64,000 nucleotides of DNA from Rhizopus arrhizus. Its lineage: Eukaryota > Mucoromycota > Mucoromycetes > Mucorales > Rhizopodaceae. This document shows positions 11,174-20,556 of this stretch, one piece after another; position 1 is the stretch's first letter, and every line of letters starts with the position of its first letter. The DNA lies in NCBI GenBank assembly GCA_024220505.1, contig JAKZZE010000008.1:1-64000 (forward strand). Direction: 5' to 3'. The notes beneath the pieces were generated by a model. The model did not search any database and was not told where the DNA came from. It saw only the letters and a program-made list of their open reading frames with translations. A program made the translations under genes and the position numbers.

Positions 11174-11419
11174 TTACTTTGTCTTGTTTCGTTTGTTAAA
11201 ATTATTAGTCTTGGTTGGAACATTGGTATGAGATGAGCGTTTACGTTTGCCAATGTTATTATTGACGTTACGTCTTGCCCAGTACTGTTCTATCATACTC
11301 ATGTCATCAAAACTTGAGGCAGGTTCCCAGGTATCATATTCTGGAGGATAACCTTTCCATCTTACTAGGTATTTATAATTACTAGTGTTATTTCCTTTAT
11401 GTTGGATAATTGCCTGCAC
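11174..11419 (-). CDS. Chromodomain at the integrase C-terminus of element 2
   Basis: The 81-aa frame contains YLVRWKGYPPEYDTWEP, the core of a chromodomain, with the aromatic residues Y, W and W that cage methylated lysine. This domain at the end of an integrase is the hallmark of chromoviruses and is known to steer insertion to modified histones. A basic tail follows. The frame is separated from the integrase frame by breaks between about 11420 and 11790. Confidence 0.88.
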   Translation of the reverse strand: MQAIIQHKGNNTSNYKYLVRWKGYPPEYDTWEPASSFDDMSMIEQYWARRNVNNNIGKRKRSSHTNVPTKTNNFNKRNKTK

Positions 11420-11789
11420 ATCGTACTGTTGTTGGTCAGCGCGATTATTAACAACGTTGTCTGTAGAGATGAGTTTGATGTGCGAGGTAGGTACGTCGCG
11501 CGATAATTGTACCTGTTTTATCCGTCAAAATGTAGCTACCATTTTTTGTGACTCCATGTACGACAAAGGGGCCCTCGTACCTTGGGTCAGTTTTACTATT
11601 TCTATTCACATTTTTTATCATAACTTCGCTATTAGTAGGAAATTGTTGATTACAATGCGGTGCTTCTTTGTAAAATACTCGTTGTCAGTTCTTTGAGTAG
11701 TCATAATACGGTTACGTATAGCAGGGATTACTATGTTGTTCATATTGTCTAATTTATTTTCTAGTGCTTTAGCATACTGCTGACTAGAG

Positions 11790-13040
11790 TTAGGTATTGA
11801 GGATTGTGTTGGAATAATCCTGAAATTCATTTGGTTGTCTATTATACATAAGCACAAATGGTCTGGAATGATGTAATCTAGAATATTTGCAATTCATAGC
11901 ATATTGAATACTAGGAAGGAAAAGATTCCACTCGTCTTTCTTGCCTTGTAATCTTTTAACAAGAGCTCGTTTGGCTATTCCAACAAACGATTCGTTAGTC
12001 GAATTACCCAATGGGTTATAAGGCAGTGAAAGTCTATGGTCAATACCACAGGTTTCCATTAATGAATTAAATATTTCATTAGTGAATTCTGTACCGTTAT
12101 CTGAACTAAGCTTTTTGGGCCAACCAAAAGTGCAAAAGATATCTCTAAGTTCATTAGCTATGGATACTGCAGTTTTATCCATTAATGGTCTTAGAATTGT
12201 AAATCTTGTGAAGAGATCAACTAGGACTAAAATGAAATTATGTCCTTCTGTTGATGTAATGTTCAGGGTACCGAGGTCAATACAGACGTGATCAAAAGGA
12301 CCATCTGGTAGAATACTACGGGGAGGGTGATACCCGTGTTTGCCAATATTAAATTGTTGACATTCAGGACAATTGGATACTAGCTGCAATGCATCTTTTT
12401 TAATATTAATCCAGTGCAAATTATCATTGTGGATTGTCTTTACAATAGCATCAGCCCCAAAGTGTCCAAGTAGATGTGCCTTTAATAATAGGTTATGACG
12501 TTCCTCTTCTGGTGGTGTCATGTAGTCTACTAGTTGTACAGCTCTTTGTTTTATGTTTGTACTGTTGTCTGTAGTACGTTTGCTCTGTGACTTTGTATTT
12601 TTATTTTTTATGGAAAGTTGCTGAGGATTATTATCTCCCCCCAGTCTTTTTTCCGTATCGTCTGAAAAAAGACGAGAAAGTGAATCCGGCAACACATTTT
12701 CAATTCCTGGACGATGGATTACTTTGAATGTATAGTTGAAAATAGTTTCGAACCAATTCAGCATCATGGGATTAGGAATGTTTTGTGTGCCAAGATAGAC
12801 CAAACTTTTATGATCAGTATACAGCGTGAATTGAGATCCATACAACCACTTGTGAAATCTTTCAAAAAGATAACAGATGGCTAACAGCTCTCGTTTAGTT
12901 GTCGAGTAGTTCATTTCTGACTTCGACAGTGCTCTTGCTGCGAATCCAATATAGCGAGTTTTATCGTCAATAATTTGATAAAGTACACCGCCAATTCCTG
13001 TGTTGCTAGCATCTGTAGCTAGCTGTAATTCATGACGCAT
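11790..13040 (-). CDS. RNase H - integrase section of element 2 pol
   Basis: This 416-aa frame starts in RNase H (LATDASNTGIGGVLYQ, TTKRELLAICYLFERF, YTDHKSLVYL). It continues through the integrase H2C2 zinc domain (HLLGHFGAD ... CPECQQF) and the DDE core: first Asp in CIDLGTLN, second in SSDNGTEF, Glu in STNESFVGI. All three catalytic acidic residues are visible. The integrase would insert element DNA into the chromosome. It is part of one pol polyprotein with 13019-14935 and the chromodomain frame downstream. Confidence 0.88.
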   Translation of the reverse strand: MRHELQLATDASNTGIGGVLYQIIDDKTRYIGFAARALSKSEMNYSTTKRELLAICYLFERFHKWLYGSQFTLYTDHKSLVYLGTQNIPNPMMLNWFETIFNYTFKVIHRPGIENVLPDSLSRLFSDDTEKRLGGDNNPQQLSIKNKNTKSQSKRTTDNSTNIKQRAVQLVDYMTPPEEERHNLLLKAHLLGHFGADAIVKTIHNDNLHWINIKKDALQLVSNCPECQQFNIGKHGYHPPRSILPDGPFDHVCIDLGTLNITSTEGHNFILVLVDLFTRFTILRPLMDKTAVSIANELRDIFCTFGWPKKLSSDNGTEFTNEIFNSLMETCGIDHRLSLPYNPLGNSTNESFVGIAKRALVKRLQGKKDEWNLFLPSIQYAMNCKYSRLHHSRPFVLMYNRQPNEFQDYSNTILNT

Positions 13041-13865
13041 GTCAGGTATAGACAGAACAGGAGCATTAGATAAGGCTGTCTGTATATTTCGAAAAGCCTG
13101 TAGTATTTGTCAGTCCAAATGTGTTCCAATGAACCTTCGTTACGTAGTTTATCTAACGGTGCGGTCATGGTAGAGAAATTTGGGAGATGACTTCGAAAAT
13201 AATTAGCGAGGCCTAGAAAGCGTTGTATATCTTTTCCAGTTTTGGTATTGGCCATGCTAAAGCATTTGCAACCTTTCTGCTATCCAATGAGAGACTATTG
13301 TGACTAATAGTGAAGCCTAGGATGTTTACCGAAGTTTGCATAAAGTGACATTTATCAACGTTAAGAATAAATTTAGCTGATGTAAGTCGTTCGATGACAG
13401 TAGTTACGCATTTGATATGTTCCTCAATATCGGGTCCAGTACCGATAGTTAAATCATCAATGAAACATGTAACGTATGGCAAGTCATGTAGAGGGTAGTT
13501 AGCACACGTTGAAAGTGATTTGGTATAGGGGTCAAACCGAATGGTGCTCTACAAAATTGATATTGTTGACCGTTAAATGTAAAAGCTGTAAGGGCTCTAT
13601 GCTCATCAGCTAGAGGTAACCGATGAAAAGCTTGTTTGAGGTCAAGTACTGTAATAGTGTCGCAGCACTCATTTTTTGATGCAACTCAGCTATCAATGGT
13701 AATTGAAAGCGGTCGGTACGATCTTTAATGAGTATTGCATTGATATGTCTGGGGTCTATACACCCGTACATCGTCACTATAATTACCATTAGCATCCTTT
13801 ACGTACAGTCAACAAAGGAGAGTTAAATGCAGTATTAGGAGGGCTATTTCAATTACACCATCTGC
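13019..13865 (-). pseudogene. Reverse transcriptase section of element 2, frame-broken
   Basis: RT palm residues appear around 13430-13480, with the catalytic box read as FIDD (YxDD is usual). The connection follows (ILGFTISHNSLSLD, then FLGLANYFRSHLPNF at 13019-13255). Upstream fingers and palm pieces are spread over several short frames (13500-13860), showing at least three frame changes. It belongs between the protease and RNase H frames. Confidence 0.75.
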
Positions 13866-14935
13866 TAACCATTGTCAACCTGTTCTTGTACTTTAGGCTG
13901 GATTGACAGTGCAATAGGATACTGCCGTCTATAAGTGGTTTTACCTGGTTCAGTTTCCAAGCGAACTATCGCTTCAGGTAGAGGACATGCAGACGTGCTA
14001 GGGATCTTAGCATTGGCGCTCAAATATGGCTGTAATGCGTCCATAAGTTGTTCACGCTGTTGGTGAGTACCAGCGGGTGACTTATTAGGTTTGATAGGTG
14101 AAGGGTCTATTGGATCAGGTATTGTAGAGATATTAGGACTATCCCACGTAACAGCTAAACCTGTCAAGTTAATGTTTAACTTAGGCATAAGATCTGTACC
14201 AATACAAATAGGTATATCCTTATCAAACTTAAAAATTTCAAATTCATGTAAGACATTGATTCCGTTATAAAATACTTTTATTTGATCTGTAATAGCAGTT
14301 CTAGGTACCAAGGTATTCAAACTAGCTAATTGTAATTTTCCTGAAACAGGAAAAGTTCTAACGTTTATAATTTTTGCTAGGTCAGGAGAGATCGTAGAAG
14401 TATTACACCCAGTATCAACCAAAGCCCAAGTACGGACATTTTCTATAGTGATGGGTACAAAAAAGGAATCAGTACGTTTGTTATTAAAACTGTGAAGTTT
14501 TGTATTAAACGGTTGCAACTTACATAATGATGAGTAGTAGTGGATGTCCTTGACGGCTTCATCGTCAAGATCCTGTTCTTCATCGTGGCTTTGTTGGTTG
14601 GCAGGGTTATATTTAGAAGCCTTTGTACCCATTGGTTTATCTTCACTGCCAGTCAACTGAAGTGAGCGGAATGCCCTGGTTATGGTAGGTGCAGTAGAGG
14701 AGGAGGAAGAGGCAGAACCAGCAGAAAGAGGTTGATTCCTTTTAGGGCAAACATTTAAATGCTCCCTAGTAAAAGGAGCGTTGCATTTAAAGCAACGCTT
14801 GCTAGATGTCTCTTTGTTCATTGCCAGCAATTCCGAGTTCCTGAGCCTTTTTACAACGATCTGTTGTGTGGTTGCACTTTCCATGGATGATACAAGTCCT
14901 TCCATCCGTACGGTGGTTTCTTTTATGAATACCAC
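13865..14935 (-). CDS. Gag C-terminus and aspartic protease of element 2
   Basis: The frame begins with a Cys-rich motif (CFKCNAPFTREHLNVC). After a Ser-rich linker it carries the retropepsin active site WALVDTGCNTSTI, with a canonical DTG, and a second hydrophobic-Gly segment IPICIGTDLMPKLNI. The C-terminal part leads into RT. Retropepsin dimers cleave the Gag-Pol polyprotein. Confidence 0.8.
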   Translation of the reverse strand: MVFIKETTVRMEGLVSSMESATTQQIVVKRLRNSELLAMNKETSSKRCFKCNAPFTREHLNVCPKRNQPLSAGSASSSSSTAPTITRAFRSLQLTGSEDKPMGTKASKYNPANQQSHDEEQDLDDEAVKDIHYYSSLCKLQPFNTKLHSFNNKRTDSFFVPITIENVRTWALVDTGCNTSTISPDLAKIINVRTFPVSGKLQLASLNTLVPRTAITDQIKVFYNGINVLHEFEIFKFDKDIPICIGTDLMPKLNINLTGLAVTWDSPNISTIPDPIDPSPIKPNKSPAGTHQQREQLMDALQPYLSANAKIPSTSACPLPEAIVRLETEPGKTTYRRQYPIALSIQPKVQEQVDNG

Positions 14936-16023
14936 TGGGAGGGTTCAACCCGTTGACTTGAGAGGGTTGGTTATTGAATTTTTTAGTTGACATATGGGGC
15001 AAGGTCTGTTGTTTCGTATGAAACTTTCTTGCGATACTAGAAAGGAGGTTTATGTCATTCCTTGCCTCCTGATCAAGACTGACGATGGCCATGTTGACAT
15101 GATTTTGGAGGCTACTAGTGAGGGAGTTCACAAACAAAATAGCCAAAAAATCATCAGTCAGCTGGAGTGGCTTCACGCTTGAGTTTCAAAAAGCGGTCAG
15201 TGTATTTTTCCACAGACTCATCAGGCTGCATACTGATGGTTAACAGCTCTCTTGAGGCGTGGGCTTGGGCCTCAGTGGATTCGATGCCATATTTCAAGGT
15301 TAATTGTTCCTTGAATATGGTCCAAGATAAATTCTTCTTTACCCGTAATTCATCATACCAAGAACGTTGAGTATGGGTAAGTGAGAAAGGGATGAGGCGC
15401 TGCCAATGCACCTGTACATCCAAGCGGTACGCAAAGAGGATATCCTCAAAACGTCGGATACAGTCAGCAATGTCTTTAAAGACGGGCAATGCTGAGTTCT
15501 CTACATTACCAGTGTACTGAAACAAAGGTAAGTTTTGAGGAACCACTGTAGGTTGACTGTTAGAACCGTTAATGGCAGAGCCATTGGTTTGTATAGTCAA
15601 GTTATTAGCCATTTTTGCTTGCAAGTCCAACAAGGAGGCCAAGATGGTAGACTTGGTCGTATATTCGCGGGAAAGGTTAGCAAGTTGCTTTCCTGTAAGC
15701 TCTTGACCCGTGATAGCCGCAGCAATTTGTTCTACCTGTTTCGTCAAAGTCTGGACGGTAGCCGTCAAATTACGACTACCCGAGACCTGAGAAGGTGGTG
15801 CTGCGCCACTGCCCTTGACACCAGCGAGTGGAGAGGCCATAGCCCTGGGTTCAACTTCTTCCATCTCTATATCTTCTGTAATAGAGTTTGGAGATCCAGT
15901 AAGAGGAAGTTCGATCCCATTAACCATGGAGGGCTTTTCAAGTCTAGGACCAATGAAAGCAGGGTCACTTTCAGAAAGAAGGGTTTCTTCGTTGTAAGCC
16001 AAAAGATTAGAGTTGATAGACAT
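14802..16023 (-). pseudogene. Gag of element 2, one frame change
   Basis: The likely start is ATG 16023, 52 bp inside the 5' LTR boundary. The first frame (15154-16023) holds a coiled-coil region and a retrotransposon Gag domain (about residues 170-285, with W-x-F and LTLKYGIE features). Translation as written stops at 15154. The natural continuation is in another frame (14802-15176), ending with a CIIHGKCNHTTDRC zinc-knuckle-like motif. The single break near 15165 may be an indel. Confidence 0.75.
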
Positions 16024-16074
16024 GTTTGAGAATAGCGTAGTAATAATAGAGTAAAGAGAATTCGTCAAAAAAAA

Positions 16075-16489
16075 TGATTTATCCAAGAATAGAAAGGAAC
16101 AAGAGAGGACGAGACTCGATAAAGAGATTGTTTTATTTAATAAGAAAATGATACTCTATTTATACTTTTCATACACGGATAATATTTCATGTCATGGATT
16201 AATAATTAATGAGTATGATATAACTGATGACAAATAGATAATGGTTACGTGTTCTTCCATTGTTATCTTTGTCACCATAAGCATTTATCCATAGAATACT
16301 CGTATATGATTGACTGCGATTGACTGTGATTTAGTTCCTGGATTTAATATAATTTAACCGTGCAATTACGCAGCATCTTATCCTTAATGAAGATTATCCG
16401 AATTAACCTGTAGCCTATCTATTGGATATATTTTACATGTAGCTTATTAATACTGTTTTCATATCGAGTTATGAATGATGGATACATCA
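16075..16489 (-). repeat. 5' LTR of element 2
   Basis: This 415-bp LTR is the longer of the two copies. It ends at the TGATGGATACATCA inverted-repeat edge and is followed by the second AACAA duplication (16490-16494). No clear tRNA-type primer site follows it inside the element; the adjoining minus-strand sequence is a T-run. Confidence 0.92.
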
Positions 16490-17830
16490 AACAACGAAAA
16501 ATCGATCAGATGGCAACATATTTGCAAACTATGCAAATTCCAGAAGATGAAACAAGAAGCTTACAAAAATTCCTCATTAGGGAATCCCCTAATTTCACTT
16601 TGTACAAAGACACATTATATAGATACAATACGGAAAATGGAACCATACGAAAGGTTCTCAACAAGCAAGAAGCCCAAGAAATGATGGATGCGTATCATCA
16701 ACATCCTCTAGGTGGACACTTAGCATACAATAATACCTTACATAAAATTGCAACTCGGTACTATTGGGACAACATGGCGAAGGATATTTTTGAATACGTC
16801 AAAACGTGTTCTAGATGTCAAGTATTTGGGAAAAAATCATTGAAAGAAGAACTTTATCCAGTTCCCGTTTCCATAAAACCTTTGATAGAGTAGCATTGGA
16901 CGTGAAACATGTACAAACCTCAAGATCAGGACACCGCTATATTGTCGCAGCAATTGATTACCTCACAAAATATGTTGAAGCAAGACCGTTACGATTTCAG
17001 ACTTCTTCAGAGATTGCTCTATTTCTATACGAAGATATTATTTGCAGACATGGATGTCCAACCATCATGGTTACTGATAACGGAAAACCTTTCTTAAGTG
17101 GTTTGGTACGCAAAGTTTGCCAAGCTTATTCTATTATTCACAAGACTACAACACCGTACAACCCACAAAGTAATGGCCTGATTGAACGATTCAATCGAAC
17201 ACTTGGTCAAATTCTACAAAAACGATCAGACACTGAAAAAGAAGACTGGGATCTCTATCTACCAGCTACCTTATTTGCATATCGTTCAATTAAGCAAGCT
17301 ACGACAAAACAGTCGCCATTTTTCTTAATGTATGGCTATGAACCAAAAACGCCGTTTGATATAGACAACCGAATATTTGAGAAAAGCTCTCACAAATTTG
17401 AAACAGTGTTATGGCACAGGACCACTCACCAAATTCATAATCTTAATTGGGTACGTGAGCAATCAGCACAGGCCATTAAGCAAACTCAGGCTGCTCAAAA
17501 GAAAGCTATAGAGAACAAGATCTTAGATGAACGAAAAGAACTGAAGCCCCCTTTCAGACTCGGTGATATGGTTCTCCTGTACAAAGATTACATGTCTACA
17601 TCTTGGTCTGGAAAGCTACAAGACAAATGGGAAGGCCCTTACATCATTCAAAATAATTTAGGAAAAGGAACTTATCACATAAAAAATACGAATCCAAACG
17701 ATACTCGGATAAGAAGAGTTCATGGGAATAGACTGAAACCATACGTTATACCAAATACAATGTGGAACGCTGAAAACGAGAGAAATGTTTCAAGTTTGGT
17801 TTTGGACAAGGAAACGAATGAATTGTTTCA

Positions 17831-17834
<4 letters not shown>
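16490..17834 (+). pseudogene. Integrase ORF of element 1 (interrupted by element 2; one frame change)
   Basis: Before the nested insertion this frame opened at ATG 10554, two codons ahead of the insertion point, with an in-frame stop at 10527. It was therefore a separate ORF, not a continuation of RNase H. It holds the H2C2 zinc domain (HPLGGHLAYNN ... CSRCQVF), the DDE core (ALDVKH, TDNGKPF, GLIERFN), and a C-terminal GPY/F-like module (KWEGPYIIQN). One frame change near 16840-16890 joins 16471-16893 to 16815-17834. It ends just before a 66-nt A run. Confidence 0.85.

Positions 17835-17836
<2 letters not shown>

Positions 17837-17902
<66 letters not shown>
17837..17902 (+). repeat. A66 homopolymer inside element 1
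   Basis: An uninterrupted run of 66 A follows the integrase stop codon and precedes the extra ORF. It looks like a captured poly(A) tail or an expanded mononucleotide repeat. Confidence 0.95.
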
Positions 17903-17904
<2 letters not shown>

Positions 17905-18005
17905 AAACAAAAAGTTACACAACAGTTTTTCAACAATATATATATATCGACCTTATTATCAACAAAAAAAAATAATAATAATAGCAAGCAATTAACTATC
18001 AAGGA

Positions 18006-18812
18006 ATGGACCAAACACAATATCTCAGAGAACAAGCCAAGATTACTGTCGAAAAAATGGCCAGAGACATTCAAGAAGGCAACGGCAATGCCGCTGATTA
18101 TATCAAATGGTTATTACAAGTCTACTTCAAGACTTTGTATGTTGCAAAAAGGGCAGATGGTCTTAGAGAAGGTTTGGAGATGTATATTAGCTTCATGGAG
18201 AATGAAGAGGGCTTAAAGAACTTCGAGTTCTTTATTGGAGAAGAGGCTATAACCAAAAAGGACTATATTGATAAACTGGTATTGAAAATCCAGCAAGAAG
18301 TGGACAAAGAAGAATTCGAGGATATGATTGCCAATCCAGAGAAACATGAAAAGCCTATTGAGTATGGAGTAAATTATAATGAGGATATACTTACTGAACT
18401 TGAGAACTGGTCTTGGGAAACGCCCGACATGAAACCCATTGTTGTTCTCTATGAAGAAAACATCAAAGAAGAATTTGAATTGTCACAACACTACCAGAAG
18501 GAACAAGAAAAATTTGAACATATCCGAGAACAGGTACTAAATAGACTGGCAACAACAATAGTGGATTGGAGCCACATCAAGTTTGAACAGCCAAGGAACA
18601 ATGAAAGATGTATACAACTCTATGTTGCAGCTAGGAACGAGGCACTCAGGTTTGTGTTGAATGGATGCACGATTCATAAAAATTTGTATAAAAAAATAAG
18701 AAAACTGGATGACTGGGGAAGAGTCTCAATGCTCGAGGACGAGCAAGCGGTTGTAGCGGGCATCTGTAACGAAGATTACAACATAAACACCAGCAATGGC
18801 TGCGGTTTGTGA
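18006..18812 (+). CDS. Extra ORF between integrase and 3' LTR of element 1, unknown function
   Basis: I do not recognise this 268-aa protein. It is intact, highly charged (Glu/Lys-rich) and predominantly helix-forming. It lacks a signal peptide and any membrane segment, so although it occupies the position where some Ty3/gypsy elements carry env, it does not look like an envelope protein. Trp/Tyr-containing patches recur (DYIKWLLQVYFKTLY; ELENWSWETPD; TTIVDWSHIKFEQ). The last 16 residues and the stop lie inside the right LTR. No purine tract other than weak ones is left before the LTR. Its frame is undamaged while pol frames around it are broken. It could be a captured host gene or an element-specific accessory protein. 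Confidence 0.75.
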   Translation: MDQTQYLREQAKITVEKMARDIQEGNGNAADYIKWLLQVYFKTLYVAKRADGLREGLEMYISFMENEEGLKNFEFFIGEEAITKKDYIDKLVLKIQQEVDKEEFEDMIANPEKHEKPIEYGVNYNEDILTELENWSWETPDMKPIVVLYEENIKEEFELSQHYQKEQEKFEHIREQVLNRLATTIVDWSHIKFEQPRNNERCIQLYVAARNEALRFVLNGCTIHKNLYKKIRKLDDWGRVSMLEDEQAVVAGICNEDYNINTSNGCGL

Positions 18813-19332
18813 TTTTTAATTTTGAACCTTATTCTTTTTTTGAACTTTATTTCAAAATCAAACTTTATATCGAAATCAAACCTTATATTGAAATCAAACC
18901 TTATATCGAAATCAAACCTTATATCAAAATGAAACTTTATTTTTCTTTGTCTATAAAATAGACAAGTTTTTATTTTTATTTTACTTCACTTCTCTTGACA
19001 TATATATTTTAACTTTACTTATCTTAAATATATTTTATCCAATAAATCAAGTATCTTTATCCCTGAATCTTTTGGTATAATACTCTTAAAATACAAGCAA
19101 GACAAGTCCCTTGAAGTCAATTATCTTCATTGTAAACATTCTTAAAACTCTTATCAAGTTACCTTATTACAAGCAAGTTTGATCTACTTAACAAGATCTG
19201 GTGGTCACTTACAAACGAATTTAATACCAATACTTTACCCAACTCTTATTTTTTTTTATTCACTTTCGTCAACTTTACTCTATTTCAAAACCGTTAATTC
19301 TTACAAGCCATTGAAGCAACAAAAAAATTACA
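18765..19332 (+). repeat. Right LTR of element 1
   Basis: This 568-bp copy of the left LTR has five rather than four units of the 18-bp repeat, plus three short indels. It encodes the C-terminal residues of the upstream ORF. Confidence 0.93.
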
Positions 19333-20556
19333 GTGCTGTGACGCAGTTGGTGTAACTTTTGCGGAAGAAGGGACTCAGTCCTAGTGTAACGCAATGCAGC
19401 AAACTTTGGCAGCATTTGACTTTTCTCTCTCCAACTAATTCAAATCCAGGAAAATACAAACAAATACGTATGAATACAGATAAATCCAGAAAAATACAAA
19501 AAAATACAGAATATCCACAAAATCGCCAAAAACATATAAATAACATCAATATTTCTTATATTTTAACTTACTTACTTACTTTTGAACTTACTTTTATTTT
19601 ACTTTTCTTTTTTATTATTTTAATAAATATCATACAAAGTAAATCTCTTTTGTTTTTCTTTTTATTTTATCTAATATCAAGAACAAGAAGTCCCTTGAAG
19701 CAAATACACTTCATTGTAATCCCCTTTTTTTTTATCTTTTTACTTTATTTTATTCACAACAGTTTGATCTACTTAACAAGATCTGGTGGTCACTTATTAC
19801 AAGCGAACTTATATTCAAATTATTACTACTTTAGGAACCAAACTCTATTCAAAACTTTGGTCTCACATCAAGAATCTTATAAAACAAGCCTATTTTATCC
19901 TATATAAACCTTATAAACTCCAATCTCACACTAGGAGGGACATCAGTCCCTGAAGATAAACAAAAAAAGTTCAAAAATAGAAAAACACAAAAAAATGACA
20001 ATTATATAAATATCCCTTTATCCTTTCACTTTTTGACATAACTTACTTTTGATATATTTTACTTTTAACATAAATAAAAAGAATATCTTCAAGGATCTAC
20101 ATTTAAAATCTTTCTGATCCCCTACATATATATCAAGTCAAGTCCTTTGAAGTCAAATTATCTTCATCGTATCAATTTTATATTCTCTTATCAAGAAACT
20201 CTTTATTACTTTTTACTGTTTGATCTACAATCCAAGATCTGGTGGTCACTTACTACAAGCAAACCAAATTTATCAACATAAACACAAGCTTTTGATCTCA
20301 GATTCTTTTACACTTTAAAGAAAAGTCAAATTATTTCTAAACTCAAGGCCATATAACAAACGAAACAATACCACACAAGAAAAAATTACACCAAATTACT
20401 TTATCAAAAGAACTGTTAAACGTTCAATCAAGTTAATCAAATTCAAGTCATTCAAGGCTTCTAACCTCAAATCAAACAAATCTACAACACTTTAATACAA
20501 TCCAAATCCCAAGTACTAACAAGTTACATTATTTCAAAAGTCGAACCTTATATTGT
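19333..20556 (+). repeat. Diverged LTR remnants (two units)
   Basis: A TGTAACG start at 19385 opens a diverged LTR-like unit, related to the one at 22308. A second unit runs from about 19935 to the solo LTR. Both keep the AGTCCCTTGAAG-like block and the GATCT/AGATC half-sites followed by TGGTGGTCAC (near 19760 and 20220). Open frames here are not coding; no protein motif is visible. Confidence 0.7.

Larger units (their letters stand above)
10563..16489 (-). mobile_element. Ty3/gypsy chromovirus (element 2) nested in element 1
   Basis: This minus-strand element has LTRs 16075-16489 (5') and 10563-10967 (3'), a polypurine tract next to the 3' LTR, and in order gag, protease, RT, RNase H, integrase and chromodomain. 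LTR ends are TGATG...CATCA-like inverted repeats (in element orientation TGAT...ATCA). The perfect 5-bp duplication AACAA proves an insertion into the integrase frame of element 1. LTRs differ by five small indels (2, 1, 4, 2, 1 nt) and no substitutions by eye, so the insertion is recent. ORFs are broken by frame changes. Confidence 0.93.
5318..19332 (+). mobile_element. Ty3/gypsy LTR retrotransposon (element 1), interrupted by element 2
   Basis: Order: LTR (5318-5863), candidate primer-binding site, gag, protease-RT-RNaseH, spacer, integrase, A66 tract, extra ORF, LTR (18765-19332). RT before integrase defines Ty3/gypsy order. LTRs begin TGT and end ACA. A second retrotransposon (10563-16489) is inserted at the start of the integrase frame; without it the element is about 8.1 kb. 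The two LTRs differ by an 18-bp repeat unit and indels of 1, 2 and 1 nt, with no substitutions seen, implying recent insertion. Flanking 5-mers (TATAT before, GTGCT after) do not match, so no target-site duplication was found. The element lies 81 bp downstream of the tRNA-Asn gene. Confidence 0.92.

Noticed and set aside
17790..18074. Antisense frame with a long Phe run
   Set aside because: Translation of the A66 tract on the other strand.
18006..18812. Calling the extra ORF an envelope gene
   Set aside because: No signal peptide, no membrane helix, no cleavage motif.
5318..19332. Target-site duplication for element 1
   Set aside because: Flanks TATAT and GTGCT do not match, so none is claimed; recombination between LTRs is possible.
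19359..19907. 182-aa frame in LTR remnants
   Set aside because: Phe/Ile-rich low complexity in degenerate LTR sequence.
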